From a virus: a DNA stretch of 23,420 nucleotides. Location: IMG/VR virus record IMGVR_UViG_3300032093_000855, positions 1-23,420 of that record; one strand, written 5' to 3'. Under the pieces are notes generated by a model that worked only from the letters and a program-made list of their open reading frames with translations, made no database searches and was not told the origin of the DNA. The number at the start of each line of letters is the position of its first letter. Position 1 is the stretch's first letter. Positions 1 to 7,133 of this stretch are shown piece after piece. A program made the translations under genes and the position numbers.

Positions 1-13
1 TGAAACTTTTCAA

Positions 14-63
14 TACACCCCGCTGGGCTCGAACCAGCAACCTTCGGTTCCGTAGACCGATGC
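14..63 (-). other. 3' segment of tRNA-Arg(ACG); putative phage attachment site
   Basis: Read on the minus strand this is the 3' part of a tRNA. The anticodon stem TCGGT/ACCGA encloses the loop CTACGGA (anticodon ACG at 53-51). A 5-nt variable region and the T arm GCTGG-TTCGAGC-CCAGC follow, then the acceptor strand GGGGTGT and discriminator A. The D arm and the 5' acceptor strand are absent: the sequence to the right (64-90) does not pair with GGGGTGT. A tRNA 3' fragment directly beside a tyrosine integrase is the usual signature of an att core, because phages carry the tRNA 3' end to restore the gene they enter. Here the host would lie to the left and the phage to the right, so the intact tRNA should be at the other end of the element. 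An attP in a free phage genome is the alternative. Confidence 0.8.
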
Positions 64-184
64 CTTACGTGAGGGGTTAGGCCGCCTGTAAGGGTGGTAC
101 GGAAAGATTGTTGATTGAGACCACCAACCGTGCCGGGAGTCGGCACGCTCGCGGGCACGGAGCGCCCTACGTTGGAGCGCTACC
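64..184 (+). promoter_or_regulatory. att-integrase intergenic region with inverted repeats
   Basis: Non-coding leader between the tRNA fragment and the integrase. CCTTAC (63-68) and GTAAGG (88-93) form a 6-bp inverted repeat next to the att core and could be integrase or excisionase arm sites. CGTGCCG (129-135) and CGGCACG (141-147) form a perfect 7-bp hairpin with loop GGAGT. The heptamer GGAGCGC occurs twice (160-181); the second copy supplies the GGAG Shine-Dalgarno 7 nt before the integrase ATG. No clear -35/-10 promoter was recognised. The regulatory role is inferred. Confidence 0.35.
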
Positions 185-1069
185 ATGATTCGACGAGCAC
201 GACCCGAAACCCTGCGCGAATACCTCGAGGACTACCAGCTCCAGCGAGACATCCGGGGCGGGACAGTACGGCAGTACCGAATCGCTGTCAACCTCATTGA
301 CCGCTGGGCAGGAAAGCCCGTTCGTCTCGACGAACTGGACGAGCGGCTGGCATCGGAATGGCTACAGGCCTATTCGGCCACCGTAGCCCCCCACACGGTG
401 CGGGCGAAGAAGCAATCGCTCCTCGCGTTGTGGCGTGCGGCCTCAGACGAGGGGCTTTGCGACGAGCCGCGTACCCGTCGCGTGCGGCGGGTTCGGCTTC
501 CCGAGCTGGTCGTCGTCGCGTGGACGAAGGATGAGGTCGAGAGGCTGCTGGCCGCCGCCGCCACGCTGCCCCGCTGGCACCGCTGCGGGCTCCGGCGGTC
601 GGTCTGGTGGGATCTTGCGATCCGCGTGGCGTGGGACTCCGGAATCCGCTGGGGAGACCTCGTCACGCTGCGGGCAGACCAGATCGGCCCCGACGGGGCT
701 TGCACACTGTCGCAGAGCAAGACGGCGAAGGTGTCCGCCTTCCGCCTGTCGCCGTCGACGCTGGAGGCCCTACGCGCCTCCATGGAGGCCTGCCCGAGAA
801 AGCTGGTATGTCCGTGGCCTACAAGCCCTGAGACCTTCCGGGACCAAATGACGAGGCTCGTCGCGAAGGCCGGGATCCGGCCCGGCACCTGGAAGTGGAT
901 CCGCAGGGGCAGCGGCACCGATGTCGAGCTTCAGGCCCGCGGCCTCGGCCACCGGCACCTGGGGAACACGCCGGCCGTGTTCAGGGCCTCGTATGAAGAC
1001 AAATCGCAGACAGGAACAGGAATCCCAGGGCCACGAGAACTAGGCACACTTCCGCCAGTGGCAAACTAG
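185..1069 (+). CDS. int: Tyrosine recombinase / phage integrase
   Basis: A 294-aa site-specific recombinase that would catalyse insertion and excision of the element at the neighbouring tRNA-Arg core. Residues ~1-105 form an N-terminal SAM-like DNA-binding domain, and ~112-272 the catalytic domain. Visible catalytic elements are R155 in DSGIRWGDL, the beta-hairpin lysine in SKTAK (K179 or K182), R240/R241 in KWIRRGSGT, H256 in GLGHRHLG, and the tyrosine nucleophile Y270 in ASYED. The first histidine of the usual HxxR box appears replaced by Lys or Trp. The start is supported by GGAG 7 nt upstream. About 24 residues follow the tyrosine. It is transcribed away from the att fragment and convergent to the late operon. 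Integrase identity is secure; control of direction is not visible because no excisionase is present. Confidence 0.95.
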   Translation: MIRRARPETLREYLEDYQLQRDIRGGTVRQYRIAVNLIDRWAGKPVRLDELDERLASEWLQAYSATVAPHTVRAKKQSLLALWRAASDEGLCDEPRTRRVRRVRLPELVVVAWTKDEVERLLAAAATLPRWHRCGLRRSVWWDLAIRVAWDSGIRWGDLVTLRADQIGPDGACTLSQSKTAKVSAFRLSPSTLEALRASMEACPRKLVCPWPTSPETFRDQMTRLVAKAGIRPGTWKWIRRGSGTDVELQARGLGHRHLGNTPAVFRASYEDKSQTGTGIPGPRELGTLPPVAN

Positions 1070-1106
1070 CTGTATAGGGTATTGAGCTACCCGGAAGGAG
1101 GGACTT

Positions 1107-1874
1107 ATGAGCCGGTATTCGCTGGTTGCTGCGATCCTGATTGCCAGCACGATCCAGGCCATGGCAGACGAAGACCAAATGGCCCGCGAAGCAAAAGCTG
1201 CCGACATAGCTTCCGCTAAGGATGCAGTTGATACGTGCGAGCAAGCCCTGAAGTGGGCGATAAAAAACAAAGATCAAGAAAACGCCAAGAAGCTTCGCGC
1301 CGAGTTAAACGCCGCCAAGGCGAAGCTTGCCGCGACGAAGCGCAAAAAACACGAAGATTATGTTGCGAGCGCAGCATGGTCAGAGCAAAAGAGGCAGGAA
1401 GATGAATCAAGCGAGCGGGAGTTGGCGGCAGAGAGGCGAGAGAAACGGTTGCGCGAGGCGGAGGCCACACAGAGGGCTCGCGAGGAGAAGGCGAAAGCAG
1501 GCCCTGTTTTCATAGAATCGGCCGTGATTGGAAGGAGCATTATAGGGCTGCCAGAACTGAACTTTGTTGTCAGCAACGCGGCCGGAGTCACCGTAGAAGC
1601 ATTCGACATTGAAGTTGAGTGCTTCAATTCGTTCGACGAACCAGTTAAGAATCTTGTTGGCAGCAATGTTTTTACCGGTGCAGTATCAACCCCAATACTT
1701 CCCAATGGCCAAGGCATTTACAGTGTGCAATTGTCGCTTCACGGCGGAACATCGAACGCGATGGTTCGTGTAACTCGCGCCAAGTTGTCGAACGGCGAGG
1801 TGTGGAAGCAGAGCCGCGACGAAGCGAAAGAAAAGCCAGGGGCCATCTATCAGGCAAAGCCGCCTAGGCGATAG
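1107..1874 (+). CDS. Secreted coiled-coil protein of unknown function (possible moron)
   Basis: A 255-aa protein with an N-terminal signal peptide (hydrophobic stretch ~5-19, likely cleavage after AMA near residue 20). A strongly charged Ala/Lys/Glu helix from ~22 to ~130 should form a coiled coil. A C-terminal beta-rich domain (~132-240) contains LNFVVSN and VEAFDIEVECFNSFDEPV, resembling extracellular immunoglobulin-like or DUF5780-like domains; that resemblance is weak. A very strong Shine-Dalgarno (GGAAGGAGGG, 1093-1102) lies 4 nt before ATG. The coding sequence is visibly richer in A/T than the structural genes (about 50% GC in the stretch 1501-1560). It follows the integrase by 37 nt with no evident terminator between. 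Being next to int, secreted and compositionally different fits lysogenic-conversion cargo acting in the envelope, but no function can be assigned. Confidence 0.8.
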   Translation: MSRYSLVAAILIASTIQAMADEDQMAREAKAADIASAKDAVDTCEQALKWAIKNKDQENAKKLRAELNAAKAKLAATKRKKHEDYVASAAWSEQKRQEDESSERELAAERREKRLREAEATQRAREEKAKAGPVFIESAVIGRSIIGLPELNFVVSNAAGVTVEAFDIEVECFNSFDEPVKNLVGSNVFTGAVSTPILPNGQGIYSVQLSLHGGTSNAMVRVTRAKLSNGEVWKQSRDEAKEKPGAIYQAKPPRR

Positions 1875-1906
1875 CGATTGCTCCCGCAGATCGCACGGGG
1901 CGACCA

Positions 1907-1924
1907 GAAGCCTCCCGAGGCTTC
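1907..1924. terminator. Hairpin between convergent genes, possible bidirectional terminator
   Basis: GAAGCCTC (1907-1914) and GAGGCTTC (1917-1924) are perfectly complementary, giving a compact GC-rich stem in the 87-nt gap between the stops of the two convergent units. No U-tract follows on either strand, so it is not a classical intrinsic terminator. Its position between converging genes is the main support. Confidence 0.45.
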
Positions 1925-1961
1925 GGCACGATCCGCGTGATCCGTGCGAGCGAACGTCCAC

Positions 1962-2483
1962 TCAGTGCTCAACCGATCGCTGCAGCTCCCAGATTGAGAA
2001 TTGGTAGTCAGCAGCGGATTGTGACACGACTGAGAAGTCGAGCACCGTGACGCCGTATGATGCCAGCTCGGTGCGGATCCGATTGATGACACGCTTCCGC
2101 GACCGCACCGACACCATTTCTTCGGCGTTCGGCGTCGAACGATAGACGTGTGAGAACGCGATCTCGCAGAAGTCTGCGATCGTCTCGTCGAAATCGTATG
2201 TGTTCGTGACCAGTTTCAACGCGTCCGCGATCTCGTAGACGACCTTCCACCGGAACGCGTGCGATCCAAACCGCTGCGCACGGGATGTTACTTGCCGGCG
2301 AACGTGAACCGACTCGTACTTCGCCATAAGCGGCCATTCGATGTACCACCCCGGGCGGAGCACGCGCGGAAATGCTCCGATGACGAACTCGACGCACCGC
2401 TCGTCCGTGCGGACGATCCGGGGCCTGGGGATGAAATCCGCGAGGGTGTGCAGCAGTTGGGCGAGCCACTCCCATTCCATCAT
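1962..2483 (-). CDS. SPFH/band-7 (stomatin-like) domain protein
   Basis: A 173-aa protein. After a short amphipathic N-terminal helix (MMEWEWLAQL...), the PRIVRTDERCVEFVIGAFPR segment, the VLRPGWYIEWPL segment and the alternating VHVRRQVTS strand match the start of the SPFH/band-7 fold of stomatins, prohibitins and HflK/C. Those proteins form membrane-associated oligomers. An EIADALKLVTNTYDFDETIAD stretch and a C-terminal RTELASYGVTVLDFSVV segment correspond to the rest of the domain. It is shorter than cellular family members and lacks a clear transmembrane helix and the long C-terminal coiled coil. The start ATG at 2483 overlaps the stop of the upstream gene (ATGA); an adjacent second ATG follows. 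It is the last gene of the late operon. A role in membrane organisation, host protease control or exclusion is speculative. Confidence 0.72.
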   Translation of the reverse strand: MMEWEWLAQLLHTLADFIPRPRIVRTDERCVEFVIGAFPRVLRPGWYIEWPLMAKYESVHVRRQVTSRAQRFGSHAFRWKVVYEIADALKLVTNTYDFDETIADFCEIAFSHVYRSTPNAEEMVSVRSRKRVINRIRTELASYGVTVLDFSVVSQSAADYQFSIWELQRSVEH

Positions 2484-2995
2484 TTCGGCCCCAGATCTGG
2501 CGGCCGGCACCCCGGCCCGCGGAGCGTCGCGGCGTTGAGCTGCGGCCACAGGGCTTCCGAGTGGATCGCGGCGAGCAAGCCCCACGCGGCGTGCGGCAGA
2601 TGATCCTCCGAGCGGTCGCCGGACAGGTACAGGTTCACGTGCCGCAGAGCGTGATTGAGCAGGTCCGCTACCGGCATGCCCTTTTCCCAGTTGAAATCCC
2701 CGTACTTCGCCGCCCCCTCCGCGCACGTGCGAGCCACGGCCTCCAGGCCGATGGGCGAGATCAGATCGTATCGGGTGGCCTCCGCGTCGCTCGACCGAAC
2801 GGCACCCGTAGCGAACCGCACAGTCGACCCTTCCTGCTCCTTCACGGTGTCTGCCTCCTGGTAGTGTCTGACCATGCCGATGAGGTGAATCACGTAGCCT
2901 GCCAGCGTTCCGCTCGTGCCGTGGTAGGCCCCGGAGAAGCGTCGAGCCCGCCGCTCGGCATCCCGCAGCTCGTCGTCCGTCAGCCAGTGGCTCAC
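2480..2995 (-). CDS. dATP/dGTP diphosphohydrolase-like protein (DUF5664 family)
   Basis: A 171-aa protein whose core (residues ~75-147) matches the phage family annotated as dATP/dGTP diphosphohydrolase domain proteins. It shows RYDLISPIGLEAVA, EGAAKYGDFNWEKG, NHALRHVNLYLSGD, then EDHLPHAAWGL. Acidic and histidine residues E85, E93, H115, H119, E130, D131, H132 and H135 sit on helices as in MazG-like all-alpha NTP pyrophosphohydrolases and could bind metal and nucleotide. Such enzymes would remove pyrophosphate from purine dNTPs, altering the nucleotide pool. The N-terminal ~70 residues are extra and unassigned. The start is GTG at 2995, overlapping the upstream metallophosphoesterase stop (GTGA), and its own stop overlaps the SPFH start. 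Family membership is fairly confident; substrate specificity is inferred. Confidence 0.8.
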   Translation of the reverse strand: MSHWLTDDELRDAERRARRFSGAYHGTSGTLAGYVIHLIGMVRHYQEADTVKEQEGSTVRFATGAVRSSDAEATRYDLISPIGLEAVARTCAEGAAKYGDFNWEKGMPVADLLNHALRHVNLYLSGDRSEDHLPHAAWGLLAAIHSEALWPQLNAATLRGPGCRPPDLGPK

Positions 2996-4008
2996 GACGT
3001 CCTCACCTTCCCGTTCGCGATTCGGAAATTGCTGACGTCGAACTGGCCGTCGGCATGCACTCGCACGGACGCGAAGCCGTGATTGAACTTGTTGATGCGG
3101 GCGTACTCCGGCCGGAGATCGCAGAGGCAGCCCGTGCTCCAGCAGAAAACTTCGCGGCCGAACATGTCAGGCTCGCAATGGGCGCTCGTGCGGTGGCCGT
3201 GGCCCTCGAGCACGGTGTGTTGCAGCCGGAGGAACGCCCCGCGGGCCTGGTTGACCGGGGCCGCGAACCCCTTGCCCTTCTCGTGCCCGTGGAGGATCGG
3301 CAGCTGGCCAGCCATGATCGGCCGCTGGTCGTCAACGTAGGCGATGCCGTGGTCCGCCATGTCTAGCCACTCGTCGAGGCCCGTCCGCTTGTCGTCGCTG
3401 ATTTCCGGGGCGTGCTGAAACAGCCAGTGGTCCCACCGCTCTTCGTGGTTCCCGGCCTTGAAGACGATCGGGATGGACTTGAACTGCCCGCGGATCCACG
3501 CGAGCATGTCGCGAGCGGCATCCACCTCCGCGGAGAACTTCCGCTTCTTGGGATTCTTCGTGTAGCGGCTGATCGCGTAGAAGTCGCACGTGTCGCCGTT
3601 GAGGACCAGGGCCTCGATTCTGTCGCCCCGCAGCTGGTCGACCGCAGCCCGGAGCGCCACCTCGTCGTGATAGGGCACGTGGATGTCCGACAGCACGCCG
3701 ACCGTGCCCGTGACGTCGAGCTCGTAGGGCTTCCAGTCGTCGGCCTTGCTAGGCGGCATCGCCGGGACGGCTCCGGCGGATCGCTTGGCCCGAGGGGTGA
3801 TCGTCGACATCCGGCCGCGACTGTACTGGCCGTTGACCCCCAGCTGCCTCCTGATTCGCGAGTAGGCCTGTTCCAGCGTGAGGGCCCCGTTGGCCTCCGC
3901 CTGGAGGCGACGGCCGAGCGTTTTGGCTGGGGCGTCAGGATGAGCCGCCACAAGCCGGCGGGCCATTGCCGTTATCGCGTCACCGCCGAGTTGTCCTTTG
4001 GTTGGCAT
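2992..4008 (-). CDS. Calcineurin-like metallophosphoesterase
   Basis: A 338-aa protein. All motifs of the metallophosphoesterase fold are present: DIH (D108, H110), GDTCD (D139), GNHEER (N187, H188), HGHE (H240, H242) and GHGH (H270, H272). These residues would hold a two-metal centre hydrolysing phosphomono- or diesters. Residues ~1-95 form a basic, helical N-terminal extension (RRLQAEANG, YSRIRRQLG) that could bind DNA. I chose ATG at 4008 because GAGGAGGG lies about 6 nt upstream; an upstream in-frame ATG at 4044 lacks a well-placed ribosome site. It overlaps the downstream diphosphohydrolase-like gene by GTGA, so the two may act together on nucleotides or DNA ends. Substrate unknown. Confidence 0.88.
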   Translation of the reverse strand: MPTKGQLGGDAITAMARRLVAAHPDAPAKTLGRRLQAEANGALTLEQAYSRIRRQLGVNGQYSRGRMSTITPRAKRSAGAVPAMPPSKADDWKPYELDVTGTVGVLSDIHVPYHDEVALRAAVDQLRGDRIEALVLNGDTCDFYAISRYTKNPKKRKFSAEVDAARDMLAWIRGQFKSIPIVFKAGNHEERWDHWLFQHAPEISDDKRTGLDEWLDMADHGIAYVDDQRPIMAGQLPILHGHEKGKGFAAPVNQARGAFLRLQHTVLEGHGHRTSAHCEPDMFGREVFCWSTGCLCDLRPEYARINKFNHGFASVRVHADGQFDVSNFRIANGKVRTS

Positions 4009-4050
4009 CCTTGCCCTCCTCATTGGTGTGTCAGTCCCCGACATAAAAAC

Positions 4051-4485
4051 TTATTGCCGACCTCGTTCAACAACCTCTGCCGCCCGCTTCGCGTTCTTGA
4101 TCGCCCGCCTGACAAGCATCCGCCCGGCGGCGTCGAGGAACGGGAGGCCGCGCCTTACCGCCTCCTCGCGGAGCCAGCCGACGATCTCATCGATCCTTTT
4201 CTCGCATTCATCCGGCCCCCACGCATCCATGACCATCGCGTGCTTTTCGCACGGGCAATTCCCAGAGGGCTCAATCTTCAGCCAGCGGCGCAAGGTATTT
4301 TTCAAAAATGTGCCCGGCCCCGGAATCGCCCCGGTGATCCTCGCGTGCGTCTCGGCGTAGTCTGCCGATGCCTTGCAGGCCGCGTAAACCTCGCGGCTCT
4401 TTGATTGCGTTTTCCTGCCGCACTCAGCACAGGTAGCCAAGTAGCCGCCATCGCGATTGACGTACTCAAACCGACAGAGGCTCAT
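4051..4485 (-). CDS. Conserved phage-associated protein with Cys motifs
   Basis: A 144-aa protein. The N-terminus holds CAECGRK and an upstream Cys (C4), suggesting a small zinc ribbon. The middle reads PGPGTFLKNTLRRWLKI followed by NCPCEKHAMVMDAWG, then a helical C-terminus with WLREEAVRRGLPF. This PGPGT...CxC...MD.WG...WLREEA layout is one I recognise from uncharacterised proteins near tail or late genes of planctomycete-type prophages; no biochemical function is known to me. The start ATG (4485) overlaps the stop of the 767-aa tail protein (ATGA), indicating translational coupling. Located after the tail-tip genes, it could be a DNA-binding or assembly factor; this is a guess. Confidence 0.7.
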   Translation of the reverse strand: MSLCRFEYVNRDGGYLATCAECGRKTQSKSREVYAACKASADYAETHARITGAIPGPGTFLKNTLRRWLKIEPSGNCPCEKHAMVMDAWGPDECEKRIDEIVGWLREEAVRRGLPFLDAAGRMLVRRAIKNAKRAAEVVERGRQ

Positions 4486-6785
4486 TGGAATGTCACCGTT
4501 ATTTCAGGGTCTTCGCATATTCGCGTTGCGGTGTGTCCGATTTCCGGGAATTCATAAATGTCACCAAGCGCGATCATGAAAACGTCCTTGAACGTATACT
4601 GCTCACCAACACGAGGGCTGATCCGCAGTTCGGGATTTCCTGACTCCCCAACGTCCGCAGACTCAAATACGTGCGACTCCCAACCGCCTGGGTAGTTCAA
4701 ACACTCTAGCGGTGGCAGTGGATTTGTCGTTTGGCTAAACGATTGGCGGTAATACTTTCCGCCGCTGGTAACAGAAATGGAGCCCAGTTGTTTGCGGTAG
4801 TAGGCACCGCCGAAGTCGATCATCACGCTCTGGATGATGCCGTTGGATTTGTAATACTCGTCGCCCCCGTAGAACGCGATGCCGGTGATGGCCCCGTTTT
4901 CGTCCACCGACGACACTTCGGCATTTGGCCCCCACCACCACCATCCTGCCGATTCGCCGTCCGTCACGATGACGTAGATTGGATCGTACTCAGAGTAGCC
5001 GCTGCCGCCGTTGGTGATCGAGATGCCATCGACGTACCAGTAGGTCTGGCCGTTCCAGCCGGTGGCCGACGCGAGCGATGCCGCCAGCACGGCCCCGCTG
5101 CCGGAGCCGTAAGTCTGTACGGCGAGCGTCGGCTCCATGCGTCCGGAGCGGAACTCGACCTGGGCACCCTCATCGGCCGTATCGCCACTGGCAGCGCTGA
5201 AATCCAAGTAGCCCGATGAAGGGTAGCCCGTGCCGCCGTTTGTCACGGTGACGCCCGTCACGCTCCAGGTTTGCGGCGTCGTGCCGTTGGGGGCAATCGT
5301 CACGCCGAACGTAGCCCCGCTGCCGCCGGATGCCGACGCCGTGACGGTGGGCTGGACGCGAGACACGTTCGCGACGGCGACAGCAACTTGCTGCGTGACG
5401 ACATCCTCTCCTGCCTGGGCCGTGAACGCGATGGGGTCTCCGTCATTCCAGCCGCTCCCAGCAGCAGCCGCCACCACGGCATCGACATACCAATATGCCG
5501 TATCTCCATCACCGGCCTTTTCGAGCGAAACAGAAAGCACGGCCCCGGTAACACCGGCTGGCGGCGACGCGACAACCGTCGGCTCGGCTCGCGTTCTGGT
5601 TACGACATAGCCCGCAAGCCCGACGATTTCCGAGGGGCCGTCAATTGTGGCCGCCACAGCCGACGCAGTTGGCCCCACGAATCCGCGCCCCTCGACCCCG
5701 CCAAGGTTGGGGCTTGGCATTTGGTGGATTACTGATTGTACGACACCGATGCTGTTTGTCTGCGCAAAAAACGCATACGGAACGTGCCACCACATGCCAG
5801 AAGGTGAGTAATATCCAGAAGTGATAGAGAACGAGACGACAATCGTCTGGTTAGGCGGATAGCCACCGCCGCCGTCCTGGACGGCGACAGAATCTACCTG
5901 CCACATTGGAATGATCGTCGGCTGGTCCAGGCCAATGTACCGGCTCAGGCCAGCCAACGCCTGCCGCATTGAAACCGACAACTGCGCAGGTGTCGTCGAT
6001 GCAGCAGCAACAGTAGCCGACATTGTTGGGGGCGTGTACGACCACTGCGATACACGCACGGCCGGGAGCGTGCCCGACCCGTTTTCCACAACAGCGGACA
6101 GCGTGTCGGAGAAGGGGCTGTAGCCACCGCCGCCGCTCGTTACCGAAACCCCTTCGACCTTCCAGTACGGCTGCCCTAAAACATCGGCGTGCTGGCTGAG
6201 ATTGGCCGAGAGCTCTGCGCCGCTGCCACCTGCGCCGAGCCACGCAATGCTTACAACTGGACGAGTCCTGTTGAAAAAACGAAAGAATCTGTAGCGCTGT
6301 CGCGACCAGCCGCGAATAATGGAAAAAAACGGAACGCCGTACAAATTGAATGGTACGACTCGCGTCTCGCCTCTCCAATTGATCCGATCAAGCGTAAATG
6401 CGGCCTCTCCTGGAAATAGCTTGGCAGACCCCCCGCCAATCGGAGAGATGGTTCTTCCTGTTGGCGTGAGCGAATAACTGAACGAATACGACTCGCCTTC
6501 GTTGCCGCCAGTTCCAGAGCAGTTTCGAGCAAGCGGGCCGTCGTTGTCCGACACAACACCAAGGCAGTATGCGTTTTGAGAAACGCCGGAACACGACTCG
6601 CTGATGTCCAGAACTATCGTGTAGTCCTGCGGCTGGCATTCGATTGAATACGTTTTGCCATCGTACTCAAACATTTGACCAGAGCCGTCTCCGGTGCTGA
6701 ACTCAATGACAATCTGCGTGGCTTCGTCAGTGCACGCGCACTTAGATGCACCGCAGCAACCGCAGGGAGTGCCTGGAAGGAACAT
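4482..6785 (-). CDS. Large GGxGY-repeat tail-tip/fibre protein (putative receptor binding)
   Basis: A 767-aa protein, the largest in the window. Residues 1-20 are cysteine-rich (CGCCGASKCAC), and residues ~20-175 form a beta-rich N-terminal region probably anchoring it to the tail. From ~178 to ~680 there are about five to six degenerate repeats of roughly 80-110 residues. Each runs PTV.A...GSGA.L.VSL...YWYVDGVSVTNGGSGY. The GGxGY turns are at 218-222, 305-309, 517-521 and 593-597, with degenerate versions near 443 and 675. A run of four tryptophans lies at ~615-618. A cysteine-containing tail closes the protein. Repeats of this kind occur in surface adhesins, and the gene follows the tape measure and tail-tip genes, so a fibre or host-recognition role is likely but inferred. 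Its start directly abuts the upstream stop. Confidence 0.75.
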   Translation of the reverse strand: MFLPGTPCGCCGASKCACTDEATQIVIEFSTGDGSGQMFEYDGKTYSIECQPQDYTIVLDISESCSGVSQNAYCLGVVSDNDGPLARNCSGTGGNEGESYSFSYSLTPTGRTISPIGGGSAKLFPGEAAFTLDRINWRGETRVVPFNLYGVPFFSIIRGWSRQRYRFFRFFNRTRPVVSIAWLGAGGSGAELSANLSQHADVLGQPYWKVEGVSVTSGGGGYSPFSDTLSAVVENGSGTLPAVRVSQWSYTPPTMSATVAAASTTPAQLSVSMRQALAGLSRYIGLDQPTIIPMWQVDSVAVQDGGGGYPPNQTIVVSFSITSGYYSPSGMWWHVPYAFFAQTNSIGVVQSVIHQMPSPNLGGVEGRGFVGPTASAVAATIDGPSEIVGLAGYVVTRTRAEPTVVASPPAGVTGAVLSVSLEKAGDGDTAYWYVDAVVAAAAGSGWNDGDPIAFTAQAGEDVVTQQVAVAVANVSRVQPTVTASASGGSGATFGVTIAPNGTTPQTWSVTGVTVTNGGTGYPSSGYLDFSAASGDTADEGAQVEFRSGRMEPTLAVQTYGSGSGAVLAASLASATGWNGQTYWYVDGISITNGGSGYSEYDPIYVIVTDGESAGWWWWGPNAEVSSVDENGAITGIAFYGGDEYYKSNGIIQSVMIDFGGAYYRKQLGSISVTSGGKYYRQSFSQTTNPLPPLECLNYPGGWESHVFESADVGESGNPELRISPRVGEQYTFKDVFMIALGDIYEFPEIGHTATRICEDPEITVTFQ

Positions 6786-7130
6786 CTAGCACTCCGCAGC
6801 AACGAGAAGCCACCGATCGCCGACGAAGAGGCACAACACCTTCCGGACGCCGCTCGGCACATTCACGGTGGCGAACCAGTTCGTGGCCGTAAATGTGACC
6901 GTTGGCGAAAGGGCCGTGCCGTCTGCGTTGATTTGTGTCACCGTGGCCGTGGCGTTCTTCGTCCACGTCGCGGAGATCGTGCCCAGCCGCGGCTCCTCGC
7001 CATCGCCGCCGCCGCCGTCTTGACGAAAGGTGATCGGCGGCATATCCCGATTGCCGCGCTCGTAGGCACGCGTGGCGGCTGCCACACGGCGGGCGGCGTC
7101 TTCGGTGAACGCGACCTTCCGCCCTGCCAT
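6786..7130 (-). CDS. Small tail-region protein, unknown function
   Basis: A 114-aa protein. Residues 1-30 are basic and helical (EDAARRVAAATRAYERG). A Gly-rich acidic linker follows (DGGGGDGEE). The C-terminal ~65 residues look like a beta domain with alternating hydrophobics (ISATWTKNATATVTQIN, VRKVLCLFVGDRWLLVA). It starts 3 nt after the stop of the 308-aa gene and ends immediately before the ATG of the repeat-containing tail protein. It is probably a minor tail-tip or adaptor component. No family recognised with certainty. Confidence 0.65.
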   Translation of the reverse strand: MAGRKVAFTEDAARRVAAATRAYERGNRDMPPITFRQDGGGGDGEEPRLGTISATWTKNATATVTQINADGTALSPTVTFTATNWFATVNVPSGVRKVLCLFVGDRWLLVAAEC

Positions 7131-7133
7131 GCG

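Noticed and set aside
14-90. A complete tRNA gene at the left edge
   Set aside because: The 3' half folds well, but no D arm or matching 5' acceptor strand exists at the expected distance, so only a fragment is reported.
1071-1082. TATAGGG motif before the coiled-coil gene as a third copy of the 23-bp element
   Set aside because: Only about 7 bases match and another TATAGGGC occurs inside the same coding gene near 1541, so chance is sufficient.
2480-2995. Evidence for a 2-aminoadenine (Z) genome
   Set aside because: The diphosphohydrolase-like gene alone is not enough. No PurZ-like synthetase, DatZ-type HD hydrolase or matching DNA polymerase is present in the window.
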